Shown piece after piece: positions 1-7,043 of a stretch of 64,000 nucleotides of DNA (position 1 is the first letter of the stretch; each line of letters begins with the position of its first letter). Made by a program: the position numbers and the translations under genes. The DNA is from Patescibacteria group bacterium (lineage in GTDB: Bacteria; Patescibacteria; Paceibacteria; UBA9973; UBA2103), in NCBI GenBank assembly GCA_004322365.1, contig SCTS01000005.1, positions 71,153 through 135,152 of the forward strand, given 5' to 3'. The notes under the pieces are model-generated. The model worked only from the letters and a program-made list of their open reading frames with translations. It had not been told where the DNA came from and did no database searches.

Positions 1-390
1 AATTAACCCTTGTGCATGTGCATGCCCATTAACGCATTCTTGACTCACTCCGTTTTCGTCAGGCACACAGAGATGCGTGTGTCGCTTCCCTTCTGGATTA
101 TTAACATCACGAATATCATTGTGACCATATGTTTCAGCAGGGCTAGCAAAACGGTCAAGCACTCGTTGTAAGTCAGGCACATACCCGAGGGTCGTGGCTG
201 GTCCAATCAAATTTGGCTCATCTTCGTTCACCCACAAGCCACACGTCGTGTGATGTGTTTGAAGTGTGAGTGTACCTGTCTGCACTCCTGAATCTGCAAC
301 AAATAAATCAACCTCGGGAGTAATATTGATAAACTCCAAACGATGCTTTGTCTGATAGGTTAGAGTTTTCGTGACAGCTTTGTAGGACAT
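1..390 (-). CDS. YjbQ/UPF0047 family protein, 3' end cut by window
   Basis: An open frame of 130 codons starts with ATG at 390 and runs off the window edge. The translation carries the YjbQ/UPF0047 hallmarks in order: an FINITP strand near residue 20, HHTTCGLWVNEDEP near residue 46, a YGHND motif near residue 88, and NGHAHAQ just before the edge, matching the family NAHAHL segment. The family is usually about 135-140 residues, so roughly the last 30-40 residues are missing here. Some members have been described as secondary thiamine-phosphate synthases, but the physiological role is not settled. The fold assignment is confident; the function is inferred only from the family. Confidence 0.85.
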   Translation of the reverse strand, partial: MSYKAVTKTLTYQTKHRLEFINITPEVDLFVADSGVQTGTLTLQTHHTTCGLWVNEDEPNLIGPATTLGYVPDLQRVLDRFASPAETYGHNDIRDVNNPEGKRHTHLCVPDENGVSQECVNGHAHAQGLI

Positions 391-459
391 ATGTATTACA
401 CACTAAACCACAGTAAAGGCGTGTTGGTTTCATTACAAAGCTACGCTTAAATAAAAATG

Positions 460-465
460 TATAAT
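460..465 (+). promoter_or_regulatory. -10 box TATAAT, leaderless start
   Basis: A perfect TATAAT ends 6 nt before the ATG at 472. Transcription would begin at or next to the start codon. Confidence 0.6.
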
Positions 466-471
466 TCTACT

Positions 472-720
472 ATGCACTGGCAAGATATTGTTCTCTCAGT
501 TGGTCAATATATTTTTGTTATTGCCCTACTCCCTTCTGTTTTTGGAAAAGATAAACCAGCTCTTTCTTCAAGCCTACTCACCGGCACTGTGCTTGCAGTT
601 TTTAGTGTTGTCTATGCAACTCTTGGATTGTGGAACTCAACGGTCGCCTCAAGCATCGTTACTGCGACATGGTTTCTTTTAGCGTGGCAACAGTACAGAA
701 AAAGAACAAGAAATAAATAA
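472..720 (+). CDS. small membrane protein, unknown function
   Basis: Encodes 82 residues beginning MHWQDIVLSV. Two to three hydrophobic helices are visible (about residues 6-23, 33-50 and 53-70), followed by a basic tail ending YRKRTRNK. An upstream in-frame ATG at 457 exists, but it overlaps the -10 box, so ATG 472 is the better start. No recognised family. The gene ends one base before the stop of the convergent lipoprotein-like gene. Confidence 0.6.
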   Translation: MHWQDIVLSVGQYIFVIALLPSVFGKDKPALSSSLLTGTVLAVFSVVYATLGLWNSTVASSIVTATWFLLAWQQYRKRTRNK

Positions 721-721
721 T

Positions 722-1285
722 CTACTCCATCAATCCCTCCAGCACTCCTTCAAGAGTGACCTTAAGAAGGAGAACAGCTCCAACAGACGGCGGAGTAGTC
801 ATTGGCTCGCCCACCTTTCGCTCTGCAAAATTTATATGAAGCTCTTTTGAATCAGAGTATATTTCGGTTGATTGGGGCGCAATTCTATCGCCAACAAGAA
901 ACGCGTTGGTAGTTTTGTATCCCGCTCCAGTTTTGAGTGCAACAACTGCGTAGTAAAAAAGTCCACTACCTCCAGTGTCTTGCGTAACGAGAAAAGCGAC
1001 ATCCTCTAAGCCGTCTCCATTCAAATCACCTCTCGCTTCGTTTCCAAAATACCGTGTCGTTGTTTTTGAAGCAGAGTCTGGCACCACTGAAACTTCTGAA
1101 ACTCCCTGCACTAAAACCACTTCACTTCCCTCAATCGTGAAGCTGGTGTTTTTCCCGTTGAAAGTAGCGGTCTCTTCTGAGGATATCGTAGACACTACTT
1201 TATTAGTGTCTCTTGTAAGAAAGAAAATTCCCACAATGACTACGGCGATAACGACAACAAAACTGATGAGTGTTTTTTTATTCAT
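722..1285 (-). CDS. membrane-anchored extracytoplasmic protein with Ca-binding-like loop
   Basis: 187 residues. An N-terminal segment (residues 6-24) forms one transmembrane anchor, and the rest should lie outside the membrane. Around residues 87-96 the sequence GDLNGDGLEDVAF matches the DxNxDGxxD calcium-binding loop of dockerin and FG-GAP-type proteins. The remainder is a small beta-rich domain without catalytic motifs that I recognise. It follows the 108-residue minus-strand gene with a 6-bp gap, so the two may be cotranscribed. Surface binding or a structural role is only a guess. Confidence 0.7.
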   Translation of the reverse strand: MNKKTLISFVVVIAVVIVGIFFLTRDTNKVVSTISSEETATFNGKNTSFTIEGSEVVLVQGVSEVSVVPDSASKTTTRYFGNEARGDLNGDGLEDVAFLVTQDTGGSGLFYYAVVALKTGAGYKTTNAFLVGDRIAPQSTEIYSDSKELHINFAERKVGEPMTTPPSVGAVLLLKVTLEGVLEGLME

Positions 1286-1291
1286 ATTTAG

Positions 1292-1618
1292 TTACACTAT
1301 CCATTTTTTCGTCACAGCATCATACTCTGAAACAATTTCGGGCCACCCCAACTGAGGAACAACCATAATACTGGTCACGGATGATTTGCTACCATTTGGA
1401 AAATCCCCTTTTCTCTGATAGATGTACTCAGCGCTATCTCTTTCTATCTTACGAACTCCTTTAACTTCTAGAAGATATACTCCATCCTTGTCACGTAACT
1501 CCTTTATTATTGTAGGATTTTCGCAATAGGTACTAATAGCTGAAAGTATCTCTTGTCGGGTAAGAATATTTTCAAAACCTCTTTCCGCAGCATTGTCTTG
1601 AGGACCTTCAGTAGCCAT
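1292..1618 (-). CDS. hypothetical protein, 108 aa
   Basis: The open frame extends upstream into mscL, but the ATG at 1618 gives a 108-residue protein (MATEGPQDNAA) that starts just after the mscL stop at 1624; I chose that start. The sequence is mixed alpha/beta, soluble and mildly charged, with no transmembrane segment and no motif I recognise. It sits between mscL and the anchored protein on the same strand with gaps of 5-6 bp, so the three probably form an operon. Confidence 0.6.
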   Translation of the reverse strand: MATEGPQDNAAERGFENILTRQEILSAISTYCENPTIIKELRDKDGVYLLEVKGVRKIERDSAEYIYQRKGDFPNGSKSSVTSIMVVPQLGWPEIVSEYDAVTKKWIV

Positions 1619-1623
1619 ACAAA

Positions 1624-2025
1624 TTAGGGTAGTACTTGCGTACAGAACGCACAGCGACGAGCACTTGCAGGTATTTTTGAAAGACACTCAGTGCATTTTT
1701 TTGTTGCAGGATCAGCTGGAGTGTCTTTAAGTGCATGAGCACTCAGCACATTCATCGGCTTAACCACAAAGAAAAATACCGAACCAGCCACAAGAATGAA
1801 TGATATAAGAGTATTGATAAAATGCCCGTATCTAAACTGACTACCATTGAGGGTAAATACCATTCCACCAAAATCAGGAACTTTCGCAATGGCAGCTATA
1901 AAAGGAGTAAGTAGGTCGGCCACCAAAGCAGTCACTATGCTTCCAAAGGCTGCTCCCACCACGACACCGACTGCCAAATCGACCACATTACCTCGCAAAA
2001 GAAATGCCTTGAATTCGTTAAACAT
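1624..2025 (-). CDS. mscL: large-conductance mechanosensitive channel MscL with C-terminal zinc-ribbon-like tail
   Basis: 133 residues. The N-terminus MFNEFKAFLLRGNVVDLAVG is the canonical MscL N-terminal helix and start of TM1; the second membrane helix lies near residues 68-90. MscL forms a pentameric pore that releases solutes on hypo-osmotic shock. The usual cytoplasmic C-terminal helical bundle is replaced by a short tail with two CxxC pairs (CTEC and CAFC, residues about 112-130), which looks like a zinc ribbon. The tail is seen directly; metal binding is inferred. The start is the only sensible ATG upstream of the conserved helix. Confidence 0.95.
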   Translation of the reverse strand: MFNEFKAFLLRGNVVDLAVGVVVGAAFGSIVTALVADLLTPFIAAIAKVPDFGGMVFTLNGSQFRYGHFINTLISFILVAGSVFFFVVKPMNVLSAHALKDTPADPATKKCTECLSKIPASARRCAFCTQVLP

Positions 2026-2088
2026 ACAAGTTTGGATATATAAGTTAAATACCTCGTAATAATAACAGATTTCAAGTGTTTAGCTGAG

Positions 2089-2099
2089 CCCCCCCCCCC
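2089..2099. repeat. homopolymeric run of 11 C
   Basis: An uninterrupted C run lies 64-74 bp upstream of the mscL start codon, between the upstream terminator and mscL. It could be a slippage-prone promoter tract or an assembly error. Confidence 0.8.
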
Positions 2100-2113
2100 G
2101 CTACACCAAAACC

Positions 2114-2144
2114 AAAAACCCCGCATCGATGATGTGAGGTTTTT
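2114..2144 (-). terminator. rho-independent terminator
   Basis: The arms AACCCCGCATC and GATGTGAGGTT pair with some G-T wobble around a 3-nt loop and are flanked by A and T runs. It lies just downstream of the 73-residue minus-strand gene. Confidence 0.65.
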
Positions 2145-2168
2145 CGTTTCTCTATTGTCCAATTTTTA

Positions 2169-2390
2169 CTAAGGAGCGGGTGTATCAGCTTTTGGAGCTG
2201 GGGTAACAGGATTAGGAATGGTCACATTAATAATGGCATCCTTCGGTACAGCGGATCTAAAAACACCATTCTGATATAAAATCACACCACCAACGAGCAC
2301 TACAAGAATGAGTACGACTGCGACAACCCAACCGGCGCCACTATCGCTACCATTAGTATTACTTGGAGGAGTATTAATTACTGTTGTCAT
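2169..2390 (-). CDS. small single-pass membrane protein
   Basis: 73 residues. A polar N-terminus rich in Thr, Asn and Ser is followed by one strong transmembrane helix (about residues 21-42) and a Pro/Ala-rich tail ending PAPKADTPAP that resembles a wall-spanning linker. No recognised family. It is followed by a terminator, so it is a single-gene unit. The short outward Pro-rich tail suggests a small surface or envelope-associated peptide; that is inference. Confidence 0.6.
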   Translation of the reverse strand: MTTVINTPPSNTNGSDSGAGWVVAVVLILVVLVGGVILYQNGVFRSAVPKDAIINVTIPNPVTPAPKADTPAP

Positions 2391-2562
2391 AATATATTTA
2401 CTGCAAGGGTGTATTTAAATTATTAATATTTCACCCTACACACAAGAAGCCGTTCCAAAACAATAGGAATTACATACACACACGACCGCAATAAAGAAGT
2501 AATACTAACGACAATGAAACGGCTCCAGCTGGGGATGTAATTTATTAACTTATATAACTAAC

Positions 2563-2721
2563 ATGTCATTACTTACTTTGTGCGAAATTGTTTTCTTTCT
2601 AGGATTTGGCATTAATCACTTTTATCCCAATAGAATACTTGGAATCGTAGTGGCAGTAGCAGCCATAGCGATTGGTATCGTTCTTTTACTTACTACAGTC
2701 ATAGGGCTGAAACTTAGTTAA
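2563..2721 (+). CDS. 52-aa membrane peptide
   Basis: A short open frame (MSLLTLCEIVFFLGFG...) encodes two hydrophobic helices separated by a polar turn with NHFYPNR. A TATAAC-like box lies 4-9 nt upstream of the ATG, consistent with the leaderless pattern used elsewhere in the window. It is followed 11 bp later by another small open frame on the same strand. No family recognised. An antisense open frame overlaps only its end. Confidence 0.5.
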   Translation: MSLLTLCEIVFFLGFGINHFYPNRILGIVVAVAAIAIGIVLLLTTVIGLKLS

Positions 2722-2732
2722 TAGTGAACACC

Positions 2733-2882
2733 ATGGATGCAACAGAGATAGACAAAGCGGCGGCAGAAGCTGATGAACAAGCGCGCCGTGCCGAAGAAAA
2801 AGCTCACCTTGCACATGAAGCTTCCGCCTTAGAACACGAGCGACTAGCTGAAATAGAGAGGCAAAAAAGCGTTTCTCCATGA
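2733..2882 (+). CDS. 49-aa charged helical protein
   Basis: The frame MDATEIDKAAAEADEQARR... is a continuous, strongly charged, Ala/Glu-rich amphipathic helix likely to form a coiled coil. It follows the 52-residue membrane peptide by 11 bp on the same strand. A 73-codon frame exists on the opposite strand, but it has an unnatural Leu/Cys-rich composition, so I favour this strand. No function can be assigned. Confidence 0.4.
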   Translation: MDATEIDKAAAEADEQARRAEEKAHLAHEASALEHERLAEIERQKSVSP

Positions 2883-3098
2883 ATGCACTTAGAGCTCCGA
2901 TCCACATAGTGCGCTAAATCTTCCATTTGGTTTTTCGTGCACAACTAGAAATGTTTGTAATAGTTATCGGGTATGTACGGCTATGAGAGTACAGTCTTAA
3001 AAAAACAAGCTTATTAGCCATAATACCGACAAAAGCAGCGCGCCGAAAGGAAAATATTTAATCGAAACCGGACCCCGAGTTAATAAAGCGTTGGAAAT

Positions 3099-3686
3099 AT
3101 GAGTGATACAAAAACAAACACAAATGGATCAAAAGAGTCCCAGGAGCTCGCCCTGCACTACATGAAAACACTCGTTGAAGTGGCGAGGGAGTCATTCTTA
3201 ATTCTCGACTCCAATCTTCGGGTTGTTTCGGCAAATCCTACCTTTTATCAAAATTTCCAAGTATCTCCTGAACAGACAGAAGGTGTACTCCTCTACGAGC
3301 TTGGAAACGGGCAGTGGAACATCCCACTCCTCAAAAGCTTATTGGAAGAAATTCTGCCAATGAAAAAGGTAGTCAAAGACTATGAGGTAAAGCACTCATT
3401 CCAAAAAATCGGAGAAAAAACTATTCTGCTCAACGCCAGGCAAATAGACATTGATACAGCACACATGATTGTCTTGGCCATGGAAGACATCACTGTTAGA
3501 AAGGAGTTGGAGCAAAAGCTGGCTGAATATACTACTGAGCTTGAACTCAAGGTGGCGGAGCGCACTGGAGAGATTGCAGATAGGGTGCGAGACTTAGAAT
3601 CTCTAAACAAGGTGATGGTTGGGAGAGAATTGAAGATGATAGAGTTAAAAAAGGAACTCGCTGCACTTAAAGCCTCATCGCACTAA
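3099..3686 (+). CDS. PAS-domain sensor protein without kinase domain
   Basis: 195 residues. A PAS domain occupies about residues 25-135 (FLILDSNLRVVSANPTFYQNF, then the C-terminal MEDITVRKELE strand), followed by a long coiled coil (about 140-190) of Glu/Leu/Lys heptads. There is no histidine-kinase HisKA or ATPase domain before the stop. The histidine-kinase gene begins 15 bp downstream on the same strand, so the protein probably acts with that kinase, perhaps by coiled-coil pairing. It may be the N-terminal half of a kinase that was split. Ligand unknown. Confidence 0.85.
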   Translation: MSDTKTNTNGSKESQELALHYMKTLVEVARESFLILDSNLRVVSANPTFYQNFQVSPEQTEGVLLYELGNGQWNIPLLKSLLEEILPMKKVVKDYEVKHSFQKIGEKTILLNARQIDIDTAHMIVLAMEDITVRKELEQKLAEYTTELELKVAERTGEIADRVRDLESLNKVMVGRELKMIELKKELAALKASSH

Positions 3687-3701
3687 TGTAGTCAGATTTC
3701 T

Positions 3702-4946
3702 ATGACACCCGTCATCGCAAACATTCTCATGGACAAAGAGTTAGCACATAAAAAAGAAATTGCAGATTCCCAAGCCGCCCTTCTTAATGTTTTAGATGAT
3801 CAGAAAAGAGATTCAGAAAAAATACTCAAAAAGAAAGCCGTGGACGAGGCGATACTCGCGAGCATCGGCGATGGACTCGTCGTCGTCGACAAGGAAGGAA
3901 AGATAACCTATGTAAACCAATCATTTGAAAAAATGCTCGGTTGGTCATCTAAAGAAGTTTTAGGTAAACGCATTGTTGCGGTGGTACCTCGAGAAGACGA
4001 AAAAGGCGAAGTAGTTCCTTTTAATGAAAGAATCCTAAACAGAGTGCTCCGCGGAGAAGTGGTGGTCGCAGACCTTACTAATCCCTTTTACTATATTCGC
4101 AAAGATAAAACCCGTTTTCCTTCAAGTAGCATCGTTAACTCAATTGTGCTCGATGGTGAAATTATTGGAGTAGTTGAAACATTTCGAGACATTACAAAAG
4201 AAAAAGAAATCGACAAAGCAAAAACAGAGTTCGTCTCGCTTGCCTCTCATCAGCTCCGCACACCTCTCTCTACTATCAACTGGTACACGGAAATGCTTCT
4301 AACAGGTGATGTGGGAAAACTAAACGCTGAACAGGAAAAATACCTCAACGAGGTATACCGAGGTAATCAGCGCATGGTTGGGCTCGTGAATGCACTCTTA
4401 AGCGTCTCTCGTATGGATCTTGGGACATTCATCTTTGAGCCTGAGCCAACAGACATTCCCCTACTCGTTCGAAGTGTTCTGGACGAACAAATGCCTCATA
4501 TTATTCAAAAAGGTATTACTGTTTTCCCAGCACTTGGAACAAACATTCCCCTCATACAAGTTGACCCTAAACTCCTACGAATGGTTGTACAAAACCTACT
4601 CTCAAACGCTATTAAATACACACCTGAAAAAGGAAAAATAGAAATCTCCCTCACTCTTACCAATCAAAAGAAGTGCCTCCTGTTCACAATTACTGATACA
4701 GGCTATGGCATACCTAAAAATCAGCAACACAAGATATTTCAAAAACTCTTCCGAGCAGACAATGTACGCGAAAAAGATACCGAAGGTACCGGCCTCGGAC
4801 TCTATATCGCAAAAGCAATCATTGATAACTCTGGAGGAAAAATCTGGTTTGAATCGCCCTCCTCAAATTACGTCGAGGGAGAAGAAAACACAGGTACCAC
4901 ATTTTATGTGGAGTTGCCGTGCAAATTATTAGAAAAAAATAAATAA
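3702..4946 (+). CDS. PAS sensor histidine kinase
   Basis: 414 residues, no transmembrane helix, so cytoplasmic. Order of domains: N-terminal coiled coil (about 1-45), PAS (about 50-165, ending FRDITKEKE), HisKA with the H-box LASHQLRTPLS (phosphoacceptor His near residue 182), then the HATPase domain with N-box NLLSNAIKYTP, G1 DTGYGIP and G2 GTGLGLYIAK. All key catalytic motifs are intact. It autophosphorylates from ATP and would pass phosphate to the two receiver proteins encoded just downstream. The signal is unknown. Confidence 0.95.
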   Translation: MTPVIANILMDKELAHKKEIADSQAALLNVLDDQKRDSEKILKKKAVDEAILASIGDGLVVVDKEGKITYVNQSFEKMLGWSSKEVLGKRIVAVVPREDEKGEVVPFNERILNRVLRGEVVVADLTNPFYYIRKDKTRFPSSSIVNSIVLDGEIIGVVETFRDITKEKEIDKAKTEFVSLASHQLRTPLSTINWYTEMLLTGDVGKLNAEQEKYLNEVYRGNQRMVGLVNALLSVSRMDLGTFIFEPEPTDIPLLVRSVLDEQMPHIIQKGITVFPALGTNIPLIQVDPKLLRMVVQNLLSNAIKYTPEKGKIEISLTLTNQKKCLLFTITDTGYGIPKNQQHKIFQKLFRADNVREKDTEGTGLGLYIAKAIIDNSGGKIWFESPSSNYVEGEENTGTTFYVELPCKLLEKNK

Positions 4947-4958
4947 CATCTTTACTAT

Positions 4959-5423
4959 ATGAAGCGTACATCTAAAAAAAATAGAACGATATTAGTGCTC
5001 GAGGATGAACAATCTCTCCTTGGAGTCATTAAAGCTAAGCTCGAAAAAGAAGGCATCCGTGTTCTTACATCCCGAAGTGTCGAGAAAGCTTTTAGTTCTG
5101 ACCTCAAGAAGAGCAAATCGGGAGGCATAACCTTGAATAGCGTCAAAACAGCACTCAAGCATGTCGAAGACTTAGAACAGGTTGACGCCATATGGCTCGA
5201 CCACAATTTGGTTGGGGAAGAAAATGGACTTGATTTTGTGACAAAATTCAAAAGAAATGCTGGACACTGGAGCAAAATACCTATCTTTGTTGTCTCAAAT
5301 ACCGCAGACCCAGACTTAGTGAAAACCTACATACGGCTGGGGGTAAATAAATACTATGTGAAGGCAGAAAATCGACTCGACACCATTGTTGCCGATATAC
5401 ACTCCTCTCTCAGTCACGCATAA
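4959..5423 (+). CDS. single-domain response regulator (REC)
   Basis: 154 residues forming one receiver domain. LVLEDEQ supplies the acidic pair, IWLDHN near residue 80 the phosphoacceptor Asp, VVSNT the switch Thr/Ser strand, and YYVKAE the conserved Lys. A Lys/Ser-rich insertion (about residues 45-65) separates helix 1 from the phosphorylation-site strand. There is no DNA-binding or enzymatic output domain. It lies 12 bp after the kinase and 2 bp before a second receiver gene, so all are one operon. Output is probably by protein-protein contact. Confidence 0.9.
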   Translation: MKRTSKKNRTILVLEDEQSLLGVIKAKLEKEGIRVLTSRSVEKAFSSDLKKSKSGGITLNSVKTALKHVEDLEQVDAIWLDHNLVGEENGLDFVTKFKRNAGHWSKIPIFVVSNTADPDLVKTYIRLGVNKYYVKAENRLDTIVADIHSSLSHA

Positions 5424-5425
5424 AA

Positions 5426-5827
5426 ATGACCACGGAAATTACACGACAGACAATTTTAATTGTTGAGGATGAGATTTCACTTCGCAATGCACTTCGTGAC
5501 AAATTCACACGGGAAGGCTTTCTTGTATTTGATGCCAAAGACGGTGAAATAGGGCTCGCCGTCGCCATTCGTGAACAACCACAATTAATTCTTCTTGATC
5601 TCATGATGCCAAAGATGGATGGCATGACCATGCTTCATAAACTACGATCAGAAAACGAGTGGGGTAAGAGTGTTCCCGTTATACTCCTCACCAATCTTGG
5701 CGCTGATGATAAAATGATAATGAAAGAAATCGAAGAAGACACTTCGGCCTATTATTTGGTAAAATCAAACTGGTCAATGGATCAAATGGTAGACAAAGTT
5801 AAGGAAACCATTGCTTTGTCTTTATAA
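5426..5827 (+). CDS. CheY-like response regulator
   Basis: 133 residues, one receiver domain: ILIVEDE acidic pair, LILLDLMMPKMDG with the phosphoacceptor Asp near residue 57, ILLTN switch residue and YLVKSNW with the conserved Lys. No output domain. It starts 2 bp after the preceding receiver gene. Two receiver-only proteins downstream of one kinase suggest a branched or buffered phosphorelay rather than direct transcriptional control; this is inference from order only. Confidence 0.92.
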   Translation: MTTEITRQTILIVEDEISLRNALRDKFTREGFLVFDAKDGEIGLAVAIREQPQLILLDLMMPKMDGMTMLHKLRSENEWGKSVPVILLTNLGADDKMIMKEIEEDTSAYYLVKSNWSMDQMVDKVKETIALSL

Positions 5828-5840
5828 AATAACTTTATTC

Positions 5841-6308
5841 ATGCATGATATGCATCTAACCCCAGAACCTACAAAACGAGGATCAAAGAACCCCCTGCTT
5901 TACTATTTTATTGCAGTACCACTAACCCTGCTTATGATAATTCCTGTTGTCATCGCAGATATCTTTTTTGAGATATACCACCAAATAGCCTTCCCCATAT
6001 ACGGAATACCCTGTGTAAAGCGCTCTCGCTACATACGCATCACTGACAGAGAAAAGCTTCCGTATCTTTCATGGTTTGAAAAGTTAAACTGCGCCTACTG
6101 CGGATATGTGAATGGATGGTTACATTATGCGTCAACTATCGCAGGAAGAACCGAGAGTCATTTTTGCGCAATAGCCCATCTAGAAACGCGTGGCTATATT
6201 CCATCGGAACACGAAAAATCTTTCATGAAATACGGCGATGACTCTGCACTTAAGAAACGCTACGACTCACATCATTTGAAGTACAAAGATACGGAGTCTA
6301 GTTCATAA
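5841..6308 (+). CDS. membrane protein with cysteine pair, unknown function
   Basis: 155 residues from the ATG at 5841 (an earlier ATG at 5811 would overlap the receiver gene). One or two hydrophobic helices lie near residues 20-45 (LLYYFIAVPLTLLMIIPVVI), followed by a soluble part with LNCAYCGYVNG, a CxxC motif, and a second Cys/His region near HFCAIAHLETRGY. It is the last gene of the signalling operon and its 3' end overlaps the convergent transpeptidase gene by 6 bp. Function unknown; a metal or redox site is possible. Confidence 0.75.
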   Translation: MHDMHLTPEPTKRGSKNPLLYYFIAVPLTLLMIIPVVIADIFFEIYHQIAFPIYGIPCVKRSRYIRITDREKLPYLSWFEKLNCAYCGYVNGWLHYASTIAGRTESHFCAIAHLETRGYIPSEHEKSFMKYGDDSALKKRYDSHHLKYKDTESSS

Positions 6309-7034
6309 CCTTGGTTCGCAATATTCTCTTGCTTGAATTTCAACAAGCGTACCAGAAGGCACTGAATCAAAAAGCTCTACAACATCTTTATTCTTCATTC
6401 GAATACATCCATGTGAGGCAGGGCTCCCAATAAGACCTTCCTCCTGTGTTCCATGTATATAAATATAGCGAGCGTGCGAATCAACGCCTTCTCCTTTATT
6501 TATGTTTGGTTCTTCACCTTGAAGCCACATGATGCGCGTGGTTACTACATCTTCAGAAGTGTCGATAGGATTTTTTATGATATCAACCACACGATCAGTC
6601 TGCTCGCGTGCAACAAACACCGCTCCTTCAGGTGCTCCATCTCCTATCTTTTCTTTTATCCTGTGAGTTCCCCACGGCGTTCTCTCGCTTCCTTTTTGTG
6701 TACCGACACCATTTTTACTTGTTGATACTGGATATATTTCTATAATCTTGTTGTTTTGTATAACATAGAGTTCCTGCTTTTCTGGATTCACGACAATGGC
6801 ATTCTCCTCGGGTCGGAGTCCAAACTGCGATGTTAGTTTGTGAAGACTCTCAGTAATATCTTTTAATGCCTCTTCCTTCCGAGCGCTCTCATTTGCTGTA
6901 CGCACTACTTTCTCACCAACGACTCCTACAGCAACAGCTCCAGCTGTCGCTAGACCCCAACCAAGAAACCTTCTTCTGTTAAATCCTTTCTTATCAAGAG
7001 ACTCTTCACTTGGTGTAAAAGAATTTTTATCCAT
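6303..7034 (-). CDS. L,D-transpeptidase (YkuD domain), Tat-type signal
   Basis: 243 residues. The N-terminus contains FNRRRFLGWGLATAGAVAVG, a twin-arginine-like motif before a hydrophobic stretch, suggesting Tat export. The YkuD domain occupies about residues 95-238 and ends with the catalytic motif HGTQEEGLIGSPASHGCIRM, with His, Ser, His, Gly and the nucleophile Cys all present. L,D-transpeptidases make 3-3 peptidoglycan cross-links or attach proteins to the wall. The gene is convergent with the signalling operon. The family is certain; the exact substrate is not. Confidence 0.92.
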   Translation of the reverse strand: MDKNSFTPSEESLDKKGFNRRRFLGWGLATAGAVAVGVVGEKVVRTANESARKEEALKDITESLHKLTSQFGLRPEENAIVVNPEKQELYVIQNNKIIEIYPVSTSKNGVGTQKGSERTPWGTHRIKEKIGDGAPEGAVFVAREQTDRVVDIIKNPIDTSEDVVTTRIMWLQGEEPNINKGEGVDSHARYIYIHGTQEEGLIGSPASHGCIRMKNKDVVELFDSVPSGTLVEIQAREYCEPRL

Positions 7035-7043
7035 ACTATATTT

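Noticed and set aside
1935..2162. A 75-codon frame across the poly-C tract
   Set aside because: It overlaps mscL out of frame, spans a terminator and has an unnatural composition (Gly run from the C tract).
2686..2907. Minus-strand frame of 73 codons rich in Leu and Cys
   Set aside because: It lies antisense to the charged 49-aa frame, has no promoter-like box in place and reads as low-likelihood protein.
2883..3098. Possible riboswitch upstream of the PAS gene
   Set aside because: The segment CGCGCCGAAAGGAAA...AAACCGGACC looked structured, but I could not match it to any known aptamer core and the downstream gene gives no ligand hint.
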